Assembly (NCBI GenBank): GCA_028622995.1 | Contig: JAJQJQ010000008.1 | Span: 1,364,001-1,428,000, forward strand | Source: Panagrolaimus kolymaensis | Taxonomy: Eukaryota > Nematoda > Chromadorea > Rhabditida > Panagrolaimidae | Direction of reading: 5' to 3' | Length of the DNA stretch: 64,000 nt | Shown: positions 21,600 to 37,379 of the stretch, one piece after another | Layout: every line of letters begins with the position of its first letter | Numbering within the stretch: position 1 is the stretch's first letter | The notes under the pieces: generated by a model | Seen by the model: the letters and a program-made list of their open reading frames with translations, nothing else | Told to the model about the DNA's origin: nothing | Databases searched by the model: none | Made by a program: the position numbers and the translations under genes

Positions 21600-24000
21600 T
21601 TATTTAAGTTTGTTTGAACTACGGTTCTATAAAGTCCCTACAAACAATGGCCATATTTTTTTAATTTTCTTTTTAAAAAAAAAGTATTCTTGCAATACAA
21701 ACATATATGAAAGAACTCAAAAAAATAAAAATTATTTAAGTTTGCTTGAACTACGGTTCTAAAAATTCCCTACAAACAATAGCCATATTTTTTTTAATTT
21801 CTTTTTAAAAAAAAAGTATTCTTGCAATACTAACATCGATGAAAGAACTCAAAAAAATAAAAATTATTTAAGTTTGTTTGAACTACGGTTCTAAAAAGTC
21901 CCTACAAACAATGGCCATATTTTTTTAATTTTCTTTTTAAAAAAAAAGTATTCTTGCAATACTAACATCGATGAAAGAACTCAAAAAAATAAAAATTATT
22001 TAAGTTTGCTAGAACTACGGTTCTAAAAATTCCCTACAAACAATAGCCATATTTTTTTAATTTTCTTTTTAAAAAAAAAGTATTCTTGCAATACAAACAT
22101 ATATGAAAGAACTCAAAAAAATAAAAATTATTTAAGTTTGCTTGAACTACGGTTCTAAAAATTCCCTACAAACAATAGCCATATTTTTTTAATTTTCTTT
22201 TTAAAAAGAAAGTATTCTTGCAATACTAACATCGATGAAAGAACTCGAAAAAATAAAAATTATTTAAGTTTGTTTGAACTACGGTTCTAAAAAGTCCCTA
22301 CAAACAATGGCCATATTTTTTTAATTTTCTTTTTAAAAAAAAAGTATTCTTGCAATACTAACATCGATGAAAGAACTCAAAAAAATAAAAATTATTTAAG
22401 TTTGCTAGAACTACGGTTCTAAAAATTCCCTACAAACAATAGCCATATTTTTTTAATTTTCTTTTTAAAAAAAAAGTATTCTTGCAATACAAACATATAT
22501 GAAAGAACTCAAAAAAATAAAAATTATTTAAGTTTGTTTGAACTACGGTTCTAAAAAGTCCCTACAAACAATGGCCATATTTTTTTAATTTTCTTTTTAA
22601 AAAAAAAGTATTCTTGCAATACAAACATATATGAAAGAACTCAAAAAAATAAAAATTATTTAAGTTTGCTTGAACTACGGTTCTAAAAATTCCCTACAAA
22701 CAATAGCCATATTTTTTTAATTTTCTTTTTAAAAAAAAAGTATTCTTGCAATACTAACATCGATGAAAGAACTCGAAAAAATAAAAATTATTTAAGTTTG
22801 TTTGAACTACGGTTCTATAAAGTCCCTACAAACAATGGCCATATTTTTTTAATTTTCTTTTTAAAAAAAAAGTATTCTTGCAATACAAACATATATGAAA
22901 GAACTCAAAAAAATAAAAATTATTTAAGTTTGCTTGAACTACGGTTCTAAAAATTCCCTACAAACAATAGCCATATTTTTTTTAATTTCTTTTTAAAAAA
23001 AAAGTATTCTTGCAATACTAACATCGATGAAAGAACTCAAAAAAATAAAAATTATTTAAGTTTGTTTGAACTACGGTTCTAAAAAGTCCCTACAAACAAT
23101 GGCCATATTTTTTTAATTTTCTTTTTAAAAAAAAAGTATTCTTGCAATACTAACATCTATGAAAGAACTCAAAAAAATAAAAATTATTTAAGTTTGCTAG
23201 AACTACGGTTCTAAAAATTCCCTACAAACAATAGCCATATTTTTTTAATTTTCTTTTTAAAAAAAAAGTATTCTTGCAATACAAACATATATGAAAGAAC
23301 TCAAAAAAATAAAAATTATTTAAGTTTGCTTGAACTACGGTTCTAAAAATTCCCTACAAACAATAGCCATATTTTTTTAATTTTCTTTTTAAAAAGAAAG
23401 TATTCTTGCAATACTAACATCGATGAAAGAACTCGAAAAAATAAAAATTATTTAAGTTTGTTTGAACTACGGTTCTAAAAAGTCCCTACAAACAATGGCC
23501 ATATTTTTTTAATTTTCTTTTTAAAAAAAAAGTATTCTTGCAATACTAACATCGATGAAAGAACTCAAAAAAATAAAAATTATTTAAGTTTGCTAGAACT
23601 ACGGTTCTAAAAATTCCCTACAAACAATAGCCATATTTTTTTAATTTTCTTTTTAAAAAAAAAGTATTCTTGCAATACAAACATATATGAAAGAACTCAA
23701 AAAAATAAAAATTATTTAAGTTTGCTTGAACTACGGTTCTAAAAATTCCCTACAAACAATAGCCATATTTTTTTAATTTTCTTTTTAAAAAAAAAGTATT
23801 CTTGCAATACTAACATCGATGAAAGAACTCGAAAAAATAAAAATTATTTAAGTTTGTTTGAACTACGGTTCTAAAAAGTCCCTACAAACAATGGCCATAT
23901 TTTTTTAATTTTCTTTTTAAAAAAAAAGTATTCTTGCAATACAAACATATATGAAAGAACTCAAAAAAATAAAAATTATTTAAGTTTGCTTGAACTACGG
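21600..24000 (+). repeat. higher-order repeat of 1188 bp (9 long monomers)
   Basis: Rare variants recur at exactly 1188 bp: TCTATAAAG at 21627 and 22815, and an AAAAAGAAAG interruption of the A-tract at 22203 and 23391. 1188 is 9 x 132. Both markers recur again near 28331 and 28906, so the unit has been copied further along the array. Confidence 0.85.
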
Positions 24001-24199
24001 TTCTAAAAATTCCCTACAAACAATAGCCATATTTTTTTAATTTTCTTTTTAAAAAAAAAGTATTCTTGCAATACTAACATCGATGAAAGAACTCAAAAAA
24101 ATAAAAATTATTTAAGTTTGTTTGAACTACGGTTCTAAAAAGTCCCTACAAACAATGGCCATATTTTTTTAATTTTCTTTTTAAAAAAAAAGTATTCTT

Positions 24200-27100
24200 G
24201 CAATCCTAACATCGATGAAAGAACTCGAAAAAATAAAAATTATTTAAGTTTGCTTGATCTACGGTTCTAAAAAGTCCCTACAAACAATTAAAAAAAAAAA
24301 GTATTCTTGCAATATTAACATCGATGAAAGAAATCAAAAAAATAAAAATTATTTAAGTTTGCTTGAACTACGGTTCTAAAAATTCCCTACAAACAATAGC
24401 CATATTTTTTTAATTTTCTTTTTAAAAAAAAAGTATTCTTGCAATACTAACATCGATGAAAGAACTCAAAAAAATAAAAATTATTTAAGTTTGTTTGAAC
24501 TACGGTTCTAAAAAGTCCCTACAAACAATGGCCATATTTTTTTAATTTTCTTTTTAAAAAAAAAGTATTCTTGCAATACTAACATATATGAAAGAACTCA
24601 AAAAAATAAAAATTATTTAAGTTTGCTTGAACTACGGTTCTAAAAAGTCCCAACAAACAATAGCCATATTTTTTTATTTTTCTTTTTAAAAAAAAGTATT
24701 CTTGCAATACTAACATCGATGAAAGAACTCAAAAAAATAAAAATTATTTAAGTTTGTTTGAACTACGGTTCTAAAAAGTCCCTACAAACAATGGCCATAT
24801 TTTTTTAATTTTCTTTTTAAAAAAAAAGTATTCTTGCAATACAAACATATATGAAAGAACTCATAAAAATAAAAATTATTTAAGTTTGCTTGAACTACGG
24901 TTCTAAAAAGTCCCTACAAACAATGGCCATATTTTTTTAATTTTCTTTTTAAAAAAAAAAGTATTCTTGCAATACTAACATCGATGAAAGAACTCAAAAA
25001 AATAAAAATTATTTAAGTTTGCTAGAACTACGGTTCTAAAAAGTCCCTACAAACAATTAAAAAAAAAAAGTATTCTTGCAATATTAACATCGATGAAAGA
25101 AATCAAAAAAATAAAAATTATTTAAGTTTGCTTGAACTACGGTTCTAAAAATTCCCTACAAACAATGGCCATATTTTTTTAATTTTCTTTTTAAAAAAAA
25201 AGTATTCTTGCAATCCTAACATCGATGAAAGAACTCGAAAAAATAAAAATTATTTAAGTTTGCTTGATCTACGGTTCTAAAAAGTCCCTACAAACAATTA
25301 AAAAAAAAAAGTATTCTTGCAATATTAACATCGATGAAAGAAATCAAAAAAATAAAAATTATTTAAGTTTGCTTGAACTACGGTTCTAAAAATTCCCTAC
25401 AAACAATAGCCATATTTTTTTAATTTTCTTTTTAAAAAAAAAGTATTCTTGCAATACTAACATCGATGAAAGAACTCGAAAAAATAAAAATTATTTAAGT
25501 TTGTTTGAACTACGGTTCTATAAAGTCCCTACAAACAATGGCCATATTTTTTTAATTTTCTTTTTAAAAAAAAAGTATTCTTGCAATACAAACATATATG
25601 AAAGAACTCAAAAAAATAAAAATTATTTAAGTTTGCTTGAACTACGGTTCTAAAAATTCCCTACAAACAATAGCCATATTTTTTTTAATTTCTTTTTAAA
25701 AAAAAAGTATTCTTGCAATACTAACATCGATGAAAGAACTCAAAAAAATAAAAATTATTTAAGTTTGTTTGAACTACGGTTCTAAAAAGTCCCTACAAAC
25801 AATGGCCATATTTTTTTAATTTTCTTTTTAAAAAAAAAGTATTCTTGCAATACAAACATCGATGAAAGAACTCAAAAAAATAAAAATTATTTAAGTTTGC
25901 TTGAACTACGGTTCTAAAAAGTCCCTACAAACAATGGCCATATTTTTTTAATTTTCTTTTTAAAAAAAAAAGTATTCTTGCAATACTAACATCGATGAAA
26001 GAACTCAAAAAAATAAAAATTATTTAAGTTTGCTAGAACTACGGTTCTAAAAAGTCCCTACAAACAATTAAAAAAAAAAAGTATTCTTGCAATATTAACA
26101 TCGATGAAAGAAATCAAAAAAATAAAAATTATTTAAGTTTGCTTGAACTACGGTTCTAAAAATTCCCTACAAACAATGGCCATATTTTTTTAATTTTCTT
26201 TTTAAAAAAAAAGTATTCTTGCAATCCTAACATCGATGAAAGAACTCGAAAAAATAAAAATTATTTAAGTTTGCTTGATCTACGGTTCTAAAAAGTCCCT
26301 ACAAACAATTAAAAAAAAAAGTATTCTTGCAATATTAACATCGATGAAAGAAATCAAAAAAATAAAAATTATTTAAGTTTGCTTGAACTACGGTTCTAAA
26401 AATTCCCTACAAACAATAGCCATATTTTTTTAATTTTCTTTTTAAAAAAAAAGTATTCTTGCAATACTAACATCGATGAAAGAACTCGAAAAAATAAAAA
26501 TTATTTAAGTTTGTTTGAACTACGGTTCTATAAAGTCCCTACAAACAATGGCCATATTTTTTTAATTTTCTTTTTAAAAAAAAAGTATTCTTGCAATACA
26601 AACATATATGAAAGAACTCAAAAAAATAAAAATTATTTAAGTTTGCTTGAACTACGGTTCTAAAAATTCCCTACAAACAATAGCCATATTTTTTTTAATT
26701 TCTTTTTAAAAAAAAAGTATTCTTGCAATACTAACATCGATGAAAGAACTCAAAAAAATAAAAATTATTTAAGTTTGTTTGAACTACGGTTCTAAAAAGT
26801 CCCTACAAACAATGGCCATATTTTTTTAATTTTCTTTTTAAAAAAAAAGTATTCTTGCAATACTAACATCGATGAAAGAACTCAAAAAAATAAAAATTAT
26901 TTAAGTTTGCTAGAACTACGGTTCTAAAAATTCCCTACAAACAATAGCCATATTTTTTTAATTTTCTTTTTAAAAAAAAAGTATTCTTGCAATACAAACA
27001 TATATGAAAGAACTCAAAAAAATAAAAATTATTTAAGTTTGTTTGAACTACGGTTCTAAAAAGTCCCTACAAACAATGGCCATATTTTTTTAATTTTCTT

Positions 27101-27230
27101 TTTAAAAAAAAAGTATTCTTGCAATACAAACATATATGAAAGAACTCAAAAAAATAAAAATTATTTAAGTTTGTTTGAACTACGGTTCTAAAAAGTCCCT
27201 ACAAACAATAGCCATATTTTTTTAATTTTC
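24200..27230 (+). repeat. higher-order repeat of about 1010 bp
   Basis: The rare CAATCCTAAC variant occurs at 24201, 25211 and 26222, and TCTATAAAG at 25518 and 26528. The spacing is 1010-1011 bp, fitting six long plus two short monomers. Related copies lie near 28023 and 29584. Confidence 0.8.
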
Positions 27231-30200
27231 TTTTTAAAAAAAAAGTATTCTTGCAATACAAACATATATGAAAGAACTCAAAAAAATAAAAATTATTTAA
27301 GTTTGTTTGAACTACGGTTCTAAAAAGTCCCTACAAACAATGGCCATATTTTTTTAATTTTCTTTTTAAAAAAAAAGTATTCTTGCAATACTAACATATA
27401 TGAAAGAACTCAAAAAAATAAAAATTATTTAAGTTTGCTTGAACTACGGTTCTAAAAAGTCCCAACAAACAATAGCCATATTTTTTTATTTTTCTTTTTA
27501 AAAAAAAGTATTCTTGCAATACTAACATCGATGAAAGAACTCAAAAAAATAAAAATTATTTAAGTTTGTTTGAACTACGGTTCTAAAAAGTCCCTACAAA
27601 CAATGGCCATATTTTTTTAATTTTCTTTTTAAAAAAAAAGTATTCTTGCAATACAAACATATATGAAAGAACTCATAAAAATAAAAATTATTTAAGTTTG
27701 CTTGAACTACGGTTCTAAAAAGTCCCTACAAACAATGGCCATATTTTTTTAATTTTCTTTTTAAAAAAAAAAGTATTCTTGCAATACTAACATCGATGAA
27801 AGAACTCAAAAAAATAAAAATTATTTAAGTTTGCTAGAACTACGGTTCTAAAAAGTCCCTACAAACAATTAAAAAAAAAAAGTATTCTTGCAATATTAAC
27901 ATCGATGAAAGAAATCAAAAAAATAAAAATTATTTAAGTTTGCTTGAACTACGGTTCTAAAAATTCCCTACAAACAATGGCCATATTTTTTTAATTTTCT
28001 TTTTAAAAAAAAAGTATTCTTGCAATCCTAACATCGATGAAAGAACTCGAAAAAATAAAAATTATTTAAGTTTGCTTGATCTACGGTTCTAAAAAGTCCC
28101 TACAAACAATTAAAAAAAAAAAGTATTCTTGCAATATTAACATCGATGAAAGAAATCAAAAAAATAAAAATTATTTAAGTTTGCTTGAACTACGGTTCTA
28201 AAAATTCCCTACAAACAATAGCCATATTTTTTTAATTTTCTTTTTAAAAAAAAAGTATTCTTGCAATACTAACATCGATGAAAGAACTCGAAAAAATAAA
28301 AATTATTTAAGTTTGTTTGAACTACGGTTCTATAAAGTCCCTACAAACAATGGCCATATTTTTTTAATTTTCTTTTTAAAAAAAAAGTATTCTTGCAATA
28401 CAAACATATATGAAAGAACTCAAAAAAATAAAAATTATTTAAGTTTGCTTGAACTACGGTTCTAAAAATTCCCTACAAACAATAGCCATATTTTTTTTAA
28501 TTTCTTTTTAAAAAAAAAGTATTCTTGCAATACTAACATCGATGAAAGAACTCAAAAAAATAAAAATTATTTAAGTTTGTTTGAACTACGGTTCTAAAAA
28601 GTCCCTACAAACAATGGCCATATTTTTTTAATTTTCTTTTTAAAAAAAAAGTATTCTTGCAATACTAACATCGATGAAAGAACTCAAAAAAATAAAAATT
28701 ATTTAAGTTTGCTAGAACTACGGTTCTAAAAATTCCCTACAAACAATAGCCATATTTTTTTAATTTTCTTTTTAAAAAAAAAGTATTCTTGCAATACAAA
28801 CATATATGAAAGAACTCAAAAAAATAAAAATTATTTAAGTTTGCTTGAACTACGGTTCTAAAAATTCCCTACAAACAATAGCCATATTTTTTTAATTTTC
28901 TTTTTAAAAAGAAAGTATTCTTGCAATACTAACATCGATGAAAGAACTCGAAAAAATAAAAATTATTTAAGTTTGTTTGAACTACGGTTCTAAAAAGTCC
29001 CTACAAACAATGGCCATATTTTTTTAATTTTCTTTTTAAAAAAAAAGTATTCTTGCAATACTAACATCGATGAAAGAACTCAAAAAAATAAAAATTATTT
29101 AAGTTTGCTAGAACTACGGTTCTAAAAATTCCCTACAAACAATAGCCATATTTTTTTAATTTTCTTTTTAAAAAAAAAGTATTCTTGCAATACTAACATC
29201 GATGAAAGAACTCGAAAAAATAAAAATTATTTAAGTTTGTTTGAACTACGGTTCTAAAAAGTCCCTACAAACAATGGCCATATTTTTTTAATTTTCTTTT
29301 TAAAAAAAAAGTATTCTTGCAATACAAACATATATGAAAGAACTCAAAAAAATAAAAATTATTTAAGTTTGCTTGAACTACGGTTCTAAAAATTCCCTAC
29401 AAACAATAGCCATATTTTTTTAATTTTCTTTTTAAAAAAAAAGTATTCTTGCAATACTAACATCGATGAAAGAACTCAAAAAAATAAAAATTATTTAAGT
29501 TTGTTTGAACTACGGTTCTAAAAAGTCCCTACAAACAATGGCCATATTTTTTTAATTTTCTTTTTAAAAAAAAAGTATTCTTGCAATCCTAACATCGATG
29601 AAAGAACTCGAAAAAATAAAAATTATTTAAGTTTGCTTGATCTACGGTTCTAAAAAGTCCCTACAAACAATTAAAAAAAAAAAGTATTCTTGCAATATTA
29701 ACATCGATGAAAGAAATCAAAAAAATAAAAATTATTTAAGTTTGCTTGAACTACGGTTCTAAAAATTCCCTACAAACAATAGCCATATTTTTTTAATTTT
29801 CTTTTTAAAAAAAAAGTATTCTTGCAATACTAACATCGATGAAAGAACTCAAAAAAATAAAAATTATTTAAGTTTGTTTGAACTACGGTTCTAAAAAGTC
29901 CCTACAAACAATGGCCATATTTTTTTAATTTTCTTTTTAAAAAAAAAGTATTCTTGCAATACTAACATATATGAAAGAACTCAAAAAAATAAAAATTATT
30001 TAAGTTTGCTTGAACTACGGTTCTAAAAAGTCCCAACAAACAATAGCCATATTTTTTTATTTTTCTTTTTAAAAAAAAGTATTCTTGCAATACTAACATC
30101 GATGAAAGAACTCAAAAAAATAAAAATTATTTAAGTTTGTTTGAACTACGGTTCTAAAAAGTCCCTACAAACAATGGCCATATTTTTTTAATTTTCTTTT

Positions 30201-33200
30201 TAAAAAAAAAGTATTCTTGCAATACAAACATATATGAAAGAACTCATAAAAATAAAAATTATTTAAGTTTGCTTGAACTACGGTTCTAAAAAGTCCCTAC
30301 AAACAATGGCCATATTTTTTTAATTTTCTTTTTAAAAAAAAAAGTATTCTTGCAATACTAACATCGATGAAAGAACTCAAAAAAATAAAAATTATTTAAG
30401 TTTGCTAGAACTACGGTTCTAAAAATTCCCAACAAACAATAGCCATATTTTATTATTTTTCTTTTTAAAAAAAAGTATTCTTGCAATACTAACATCGATG
30501 AAAGAACTCAAAAAAATAAAAATTATTTAAGTTTGCTTGAACTACGGTTCTAAAAAGTCCCTACAAACAATGGCCATATTTTTTTAATTTTCTTTTTAAA
30601 AAAAAAGTATTCTTGCAATACTAACATCGATGAAAGAACTCAAAAAAATAAAAATTATTTAAGTTTGCTTGAACTACGGTTCTAAAAAGTCCCTACAAAC
30701 AATGGCCATATTTTTTTAATTTTCTTTTTAAAAAAAAAGTATTCTTGCAATACTAACATCGATGAAAGAACTCAAAAAAATAAAAATTATTTAAGTTTGC
30801 TTGAACTACGGTTCTAAAAAGTCCCAACAAACAATAGCCATATTTTATTATTTTTCTTTTTAAAAAAAAGTATTCTTGCAATACTAACATCGATGAAAGA
30901 ACTCAAAAAAATAAAAATTATTTAAGTTTGCTTGAACTACGGTTCTAAAAAGTCCCTACAAACAATGGCCATATTTTTTTAATTTTCTTTTTAAAAAAAA
31001 AGTATTCTTGCAATACTAACATCGATGAAAGAACTCAAAAAAATAAAAATTATTTAAGTTTGCTTGAACTACGGTTCTAAAAAGTCCCAACAAACAATGG
31101 CCATATTTTTTTAATTTTCTTTTTAAAAAAAAATATTTTTCGACGAAATAAGATCGAAGAAAGAACTCGAAAAAATAAAAATTATTTAAGTTTGCTTGAA
31201 CTACGGTTCTAAAAAGTCCCTACAAACAATTAAAAAAAAAAAGTATTCTTGCAATATTAACATCGATGAAAGAAATCAAAAAAATAAAAATTATTTAAGT
31301 TTGCTTGAACTACGGTTCTAAAAATTCCCTACAAACAATAGCCATATTTTTTTAATTTTCTTTTTAAAAAAAAAGTATTCTTGCAATACTAACATCGATG
31401 AAAGAACTCGAAAAAATAAAAATTATTTAAGTTTGTTTGAACTACGGTTCTAAAAAGTCCCAACAAACAATAGCCATATTTTTTTATTTTTCTTTTTAAA
31501 AAAAAGTATTCTTGCAATACTAACATCGATGAAAGAACTCATAAAAATAAAAATTATTTAAGTTTGCTTGAACTACGGTTCTAAAAAGTCCCTACAAACA
31601 ATGGCCATATTTTTTTAATTTTCTTTTTAAAAAAAAAAGTATTCTTGCAATACTAACATCGATGAAAGAACTCAAAAAAATAAAAATTATTTAAGTTTGC
31701 TAGAACTACGGTTCTAAAAATTCCCTACAAACAATAGCCATATTTTTTTAATTTTCTTTTTAAAAAAAAAGTATTCTTGCAATACAAACATATATGAAAG
31801 AACTCAAAAAAATAAAAATTATTTAAGTTTGCTTGAACTACGGTTCTAAAAATTCCCTACAAACAATAGCCATATTTTTTTAATTTTCTTTTTAAAAAAA
31901 AAGTATTCTTGCAATACTAACATCGATGAAAGAACTCAAAAAAATAAAAATTATTTAAGTTTGCTTGAACTACGGTTCTAAAAAGTCCCTACAAACAATG
32001 GCCATATTTTTTTAATTTTCTTTTTAAAAAAAAAGTATTCTTGCAATACTAACATATATGAAAGAACTCAAAAAAATAAAAATTATTTAAGTTTGCTTGA
32101 ACTACGGTTCTAAAAAGTCCCAACAAACAATAGCCATATTTTTTTATTTTTCTTTTTAAAAAAAAGTATTCTTGCAATACTAACATCGATGAAAGAACTC
32201 ATAAAAATAAAAATTATTTAAGTTTGCTTGAACTACGGTTCTAAAAAGTCCCTACAAACAATGGCCATATTTTTTTAATTTTCTTTTTAAAAAAAAAAGT
32301 ATTCTTGCAATACTAACATCGATGAAAGAACTCAAAAAAATAAAAATTATTTAAGTTTGCTAGAACTACGGTTCTAAAAATTCCCTACAAACAATAGCCA
32401 TATTTTTTTAATTTTCTTTTTAAAAAAAAAGTATTCTTGCAATACAAACATATATGAAAGAACTCAAAAAAATAAAAATTATTTAAGTTTGCTTGAACTA
32501 CGGTTCTAAAAAGTCCCAACAAACAATGGCCATATTTTTTTAATTTTCTTTTTAAAAAAAAATATTTTTCGACGAAATAAGATCGAAGAAAGAACTCGAA
32601 AAAATAAAAATTATTTAAGTTTGCTTGAACTACGGTTCTAAAAAGTCCCTACAAACAATTAAAAAAAAAAAGTATTCTTGCAATATTAACATCGATGAAA
32701 GAAATCAAAAAAATAAAAATTATTTAAGTTTGCTTGAACTACGGTTCTAAAAATTCCCTACAAACAATAGCCATATTTTTTTAATTTTCTTTTTAAAAAA
32801 AAAGTATTCTTGCAATACTAACATCGATGAAAGAACTCGAAAAAATAAAAATTATTTAAGTTTGTTTGAACTACGGTTCTAAAAAGTCCCAACAAACAAT
32901 AGCCATATTTTTTTATTTTTCTTTTTAAAAAAAAGTATTCTTGCAATACTAACATCGATGAAAGAACTCATAAAAATAAAAATTATTTAAGTTTGCTTGA
33001 ACTACGGTTCTAAAAAGTCCCTACAAACAATGGCCATATTTTTTTAATTTTCTTTTTAAAAAAAAAAGTATTCTTGCAATACTAACATCGATGAAAGAAC
33101 TCAAAAAAATAAAAATTATTTAAGTTTGCTAGAACTACGGTTCTAAAAATTCCCTACAAACAATAGCCATATTTTTTTAATTTTCTTTTTAAAAAAAAAG

Positions 33201-36200
33201 TATTCTTGCAATACAAACATATATGAAAGAACTCAAAAAAATAAAAATTATTTAAGTTTGCTTGAACTACGGTTCTAAAAATTCCCTACAAACAATAGCC
33301 ATATTTTTTTAATTTTCTTTTTAAAAAAAAAGTATTCTTGCAATACTAACATCGATGAAAGAACTCAAAAAAATAAAAATTATTTAAGTTTGCTTGAACT
33401 ACGGTTCTAAAAAGTCCCTACAAACAATGGCCATATTTTTTTAATTTTCTTTTTAAAAAAAAAGTATTCTTGCAATACTAACATATATGAAAGAACTCAA
33501 AAAAATAAAAATTATTTAAGTTTGCTTGAACTACGGTTCTAAAAAGTCCCAACAAACAATAGCCATATTTTTTTATTTTTCTTTTTAAAAAAAAGTATTC
33601 TTGCAATACTAACATCGATGAAAGAACTCATAAAAATAAAAATTATTTAAGTTTGCTTGAACTACGGTTCTAAAAAGTCCCTACAAACAATGGCCATATT
33701 TTTTTAATTTTCTTTTTAAAAAAAAAAGTATTCTTGCAATACTAACATCGATGAAAGAACTCAAAAAAATAAAAATTATTTAAGTTTGCTAGAACTACGG
33801 TTCTAAAAATTCCCTACAAACAATAGCCATATTTTTTTAATTTTCTTTTTAAAAAAAAAGTATTCTTGCAATACAAACATATATGAAAGAACTCAAAAAA
33901 ATAAAAATTATTTAAGTTTGCTTGAACTACGGTTCTAAAAATTCCCTACAAACAATAGCCATATTTTTTTAATTTTCTTTTTAAAAAAAAAGTATTCTTG
34001 CAATACTAACATCGATGAAAGAACTCAAAAAAATAAAAATTATTTAAGTTTGCTTGAACTACGGTTCTAAAAAGTCCCTACAAACAATTAAAAAAAAAAA
34101 GTATTCTTGCAATATTAACATCGATGAAAGAAATCAAAAAAATAAAAATTATTTAAGTTTGCTTGAACTACGGTTCTAAAAATTCCCTACAAACAATAGC
34201 CATATTTTTTTAATTTTCTTTTTAAAAAAAAAGTATTCTTGCAATACTAACATCGATGAAAGAACTCGAAAAAATAAAAATTATTTAAGTTTGTTTGAAC
34301 TACGGTTCTAAAAAGTCCCTACAAACAATGGCCATATTTTTTTAATTTTCTTTTTAAAAAAAAAGTATTCTTGCAATACTAACATATATGAAAGAACTCA
34401 AAAAAATAAAAATTATTTAAGTTTGCTTGAACTACGGTTCTAAAAAGTCCCAACAAACAATAGCCATATTTTTTTATTTTTCTTTTTAAAAAAAAGTATT
34501 CTTGCAATACTAACATCGATGAAAGAACTCATAAAAATAAAAATTATTTAAGTTTGCTTGAACTACGGTTCTAAAAAGTCCCTACAAACAATGGCCATAT
34601 TTTTTTAATTTTCTTTTTAAAAAAAAAGTATTCTTGCAATACTAACATCGATGAAAGAACTCAAAAAAATAAAAATTATTTAAGTTTGCTAGAACTACGG
34701 TTCTAAAAATTCCCTACAAACAATAGCCATATTTTTTTAATTTTCTTTTTAAAAAAAAAGTATTCTTGCAATATAAACATATATGAAAGAACTCAAAAAA
34801 ATAAAAATTATTTAAGTTTGCTTGAACTACGGTTCTAAAAATTCCCTACAAACAATAGCCATATTTTTTTAATTTTCTTTTTAAAAAAAAAGTATTCTTG
34901 CAATACTAACATCGATGAAAGAACTCAAAAAAATAAAAATTATTTAAGTTTGCTTGAACTACGGTTCTAAAAAGTCCCAACAAACAATAGCCATATTTTA
35001 TTATTTTTCTTTTTAAAAAAAAGTATTCTTGCAATACTAACATCGATGAAAGAACTCAAAAAAATAAAAATTATTTAAGTTTGCTTGAACTACGGTTCTA
35101 AAAAGTCCCTACAAACAATGGCCATATTTTTTTAATTTTCTTTTTAAAAAAAAAGTATTCTTGCAATACTAACATCGATGAAAGAACTCAAAAAAATAAA
35201 AATTATTTAAGTTTGCTTGAACTACGGTTCTAAAAAGTCCCTACAAACAATGGCCATATTTTTTTAATTTTCTTTTTAAAAAAAAAGTATTCTTGCAATA
35301 CTAACATCGATGAAAGAACTCGAAAAAATAAAAATTATTTAAGTTTGCTAGAACTACGGTTCTAAAAATTCCCTACAAACAATGGCCATATTTTTTAAAT
35401 TTTCTTTTTAAAAAAAAAGTATTCTTGCAATATTAACATCGATGAAAGAACTCAAAAAAATAAAAATTATTTAAGTTTGCTTGAACTACGGTTCTAAAAA
35501 GTCCATACAAACAATGGCCATATTTTTTTAATTTTCTTTTTAAAAAAAAATATTTTTCGACGAAATAACATCGAAGAAAGAACTCGAAAAAATAAAAATT
35601 ATTTAAGTTTGCTTGAACTACGGTTCTAAAAAGTCCCTACAAACAATGGCCATATTTTTTTAATTTTCTTTTTAAAAAAAAAGTATTCTTGCAATACTAA
35701 CATCGATGAAAGAACTCGAAAAAATAAAAATTATTTAAGTTTGCTTGAACTACGGTTCTAAAAAGTCCATACAAATAATGCCATATTTTTTTAATTTTCT
35801 TTTTAAAAAAAAATATTTTTCAACGAAATAACATCGAAGAAAGAACTCAAAAAAATAAAAATTATTTAAGTTTGCTTGAACTACGGTTCTAAAAAGTCCC
35901 AACAAACAATAGCCATATTTTTTTAATTTTCTTTTTAAAAAAAAAGTATTCTTGCAATACTAACATCGATGAAAGAATTCGAAAAAATAAAAATTATTTA
36001 AGTTTGCTTGAACTACGGTTCTAAAAAGTCCATACAAACAATGGCCATATTTTTTTAATTTTCTTTTTAAAAAAAAATATTTTTCGACGAAATAACATCG
36101 AAGAAAGAACTCGAAAAAATAAAAATTATTTAAGTTTGCTTGAACTACGGTTCTAAAAAGTCCCTACAAACAATGGCCATATTTTTTTAATTTTCTTTTT

Positions 36201-37379
36201 AAAAAAAAGTATTCTTGCAATACTAACATCGATGAAAGAACTCGAAAAAATAAAAATTAATTAAGTTTGCTTGAACTACGGTTCTAAAAAGTCCCTACAA
36301 ACAATTAAAAAAAAAAAGTATTCTTGCAATATTAACATCGATGAAAGAAATCAAAAAAATAAAAATTATTTAAGTTTGCTTGAACTACGGTTCTAAAAAT
36401 TCCCTACAAACAATAGCCATATTTTTTTAATTTTCTTTTTAAAAAAAAAGTATTCTTGCAATACTAACATCGATGAAAGAACTCGAAAAAATAAAAATTA
36501 TTTAAGTTTGTTTGAACTACGGTTCTAAAAAGTCCCTACAAACAATGGCCATATTTTTTTAATTTTCTTTTTAAAAAAAAAGTATTCTTGCAATACTAAC
36601 ATATATGAAAGAACTCAAAAAAATAAAAATTATTTAAGTTTGCTTGAACTACGGTTCTAAAAAGTCCCAACAAACAATAGCCATATTTTTTTATTTTTCT
36701 TTTTAAAAAAAAGTATTCTTGCAATACTAACATCGATGAAAGAACTCGAAAAAATAAAAATTATTTAAGTTTGTTTGAACTACGGTTCTAAAAAGTCCCT
36801 ACAAACAATTAAAAAAAAATATTTTTCTACGAAATAACATCGATGAAAGAACATAAAAAAATAAAAATTATTTAAGTTTGTTTGAACTACGGTTCTAAAA
36901 AGTCCCTACAAACAATGGCCATATTTTTTTAATTTTCTTTTTAAAAAAAAAGTATTCTTGCAATACTAACATATATGAAAGAACTCAAAAAAATAAAAAT
37001 TATTTAAGTTTGCTTGAACTACGGTTCTAAAAAGTCCCAACAAACAATAGCCATATTTTTTTATTTTTCTTTTTAAAAAAAAGTATTCTTGCAATACTAA
37101 CATCGATGAAAGAACACGAAAAAATAAAAATTATTTAAGTTTGCTTGAACTACGGTTCTAAAAAGTCCCAACAAACAATAGCCATATTTTTTTATTTTTC
37201 TTTTTAAAAAAAAGTATTCTTGCAATACTAACATCGATGAAAGAACTCGAAAAAATAAAAATTATTTAAGTTTGCTTGAACTACGGTTCTAAAAAGTCCC
37301 AACAAACAATAGCCATATTTTTTTATTTTTCTTTTTAAAAAAAAGTATTCTTGCAATACTAACATCGATGAAAGAACTC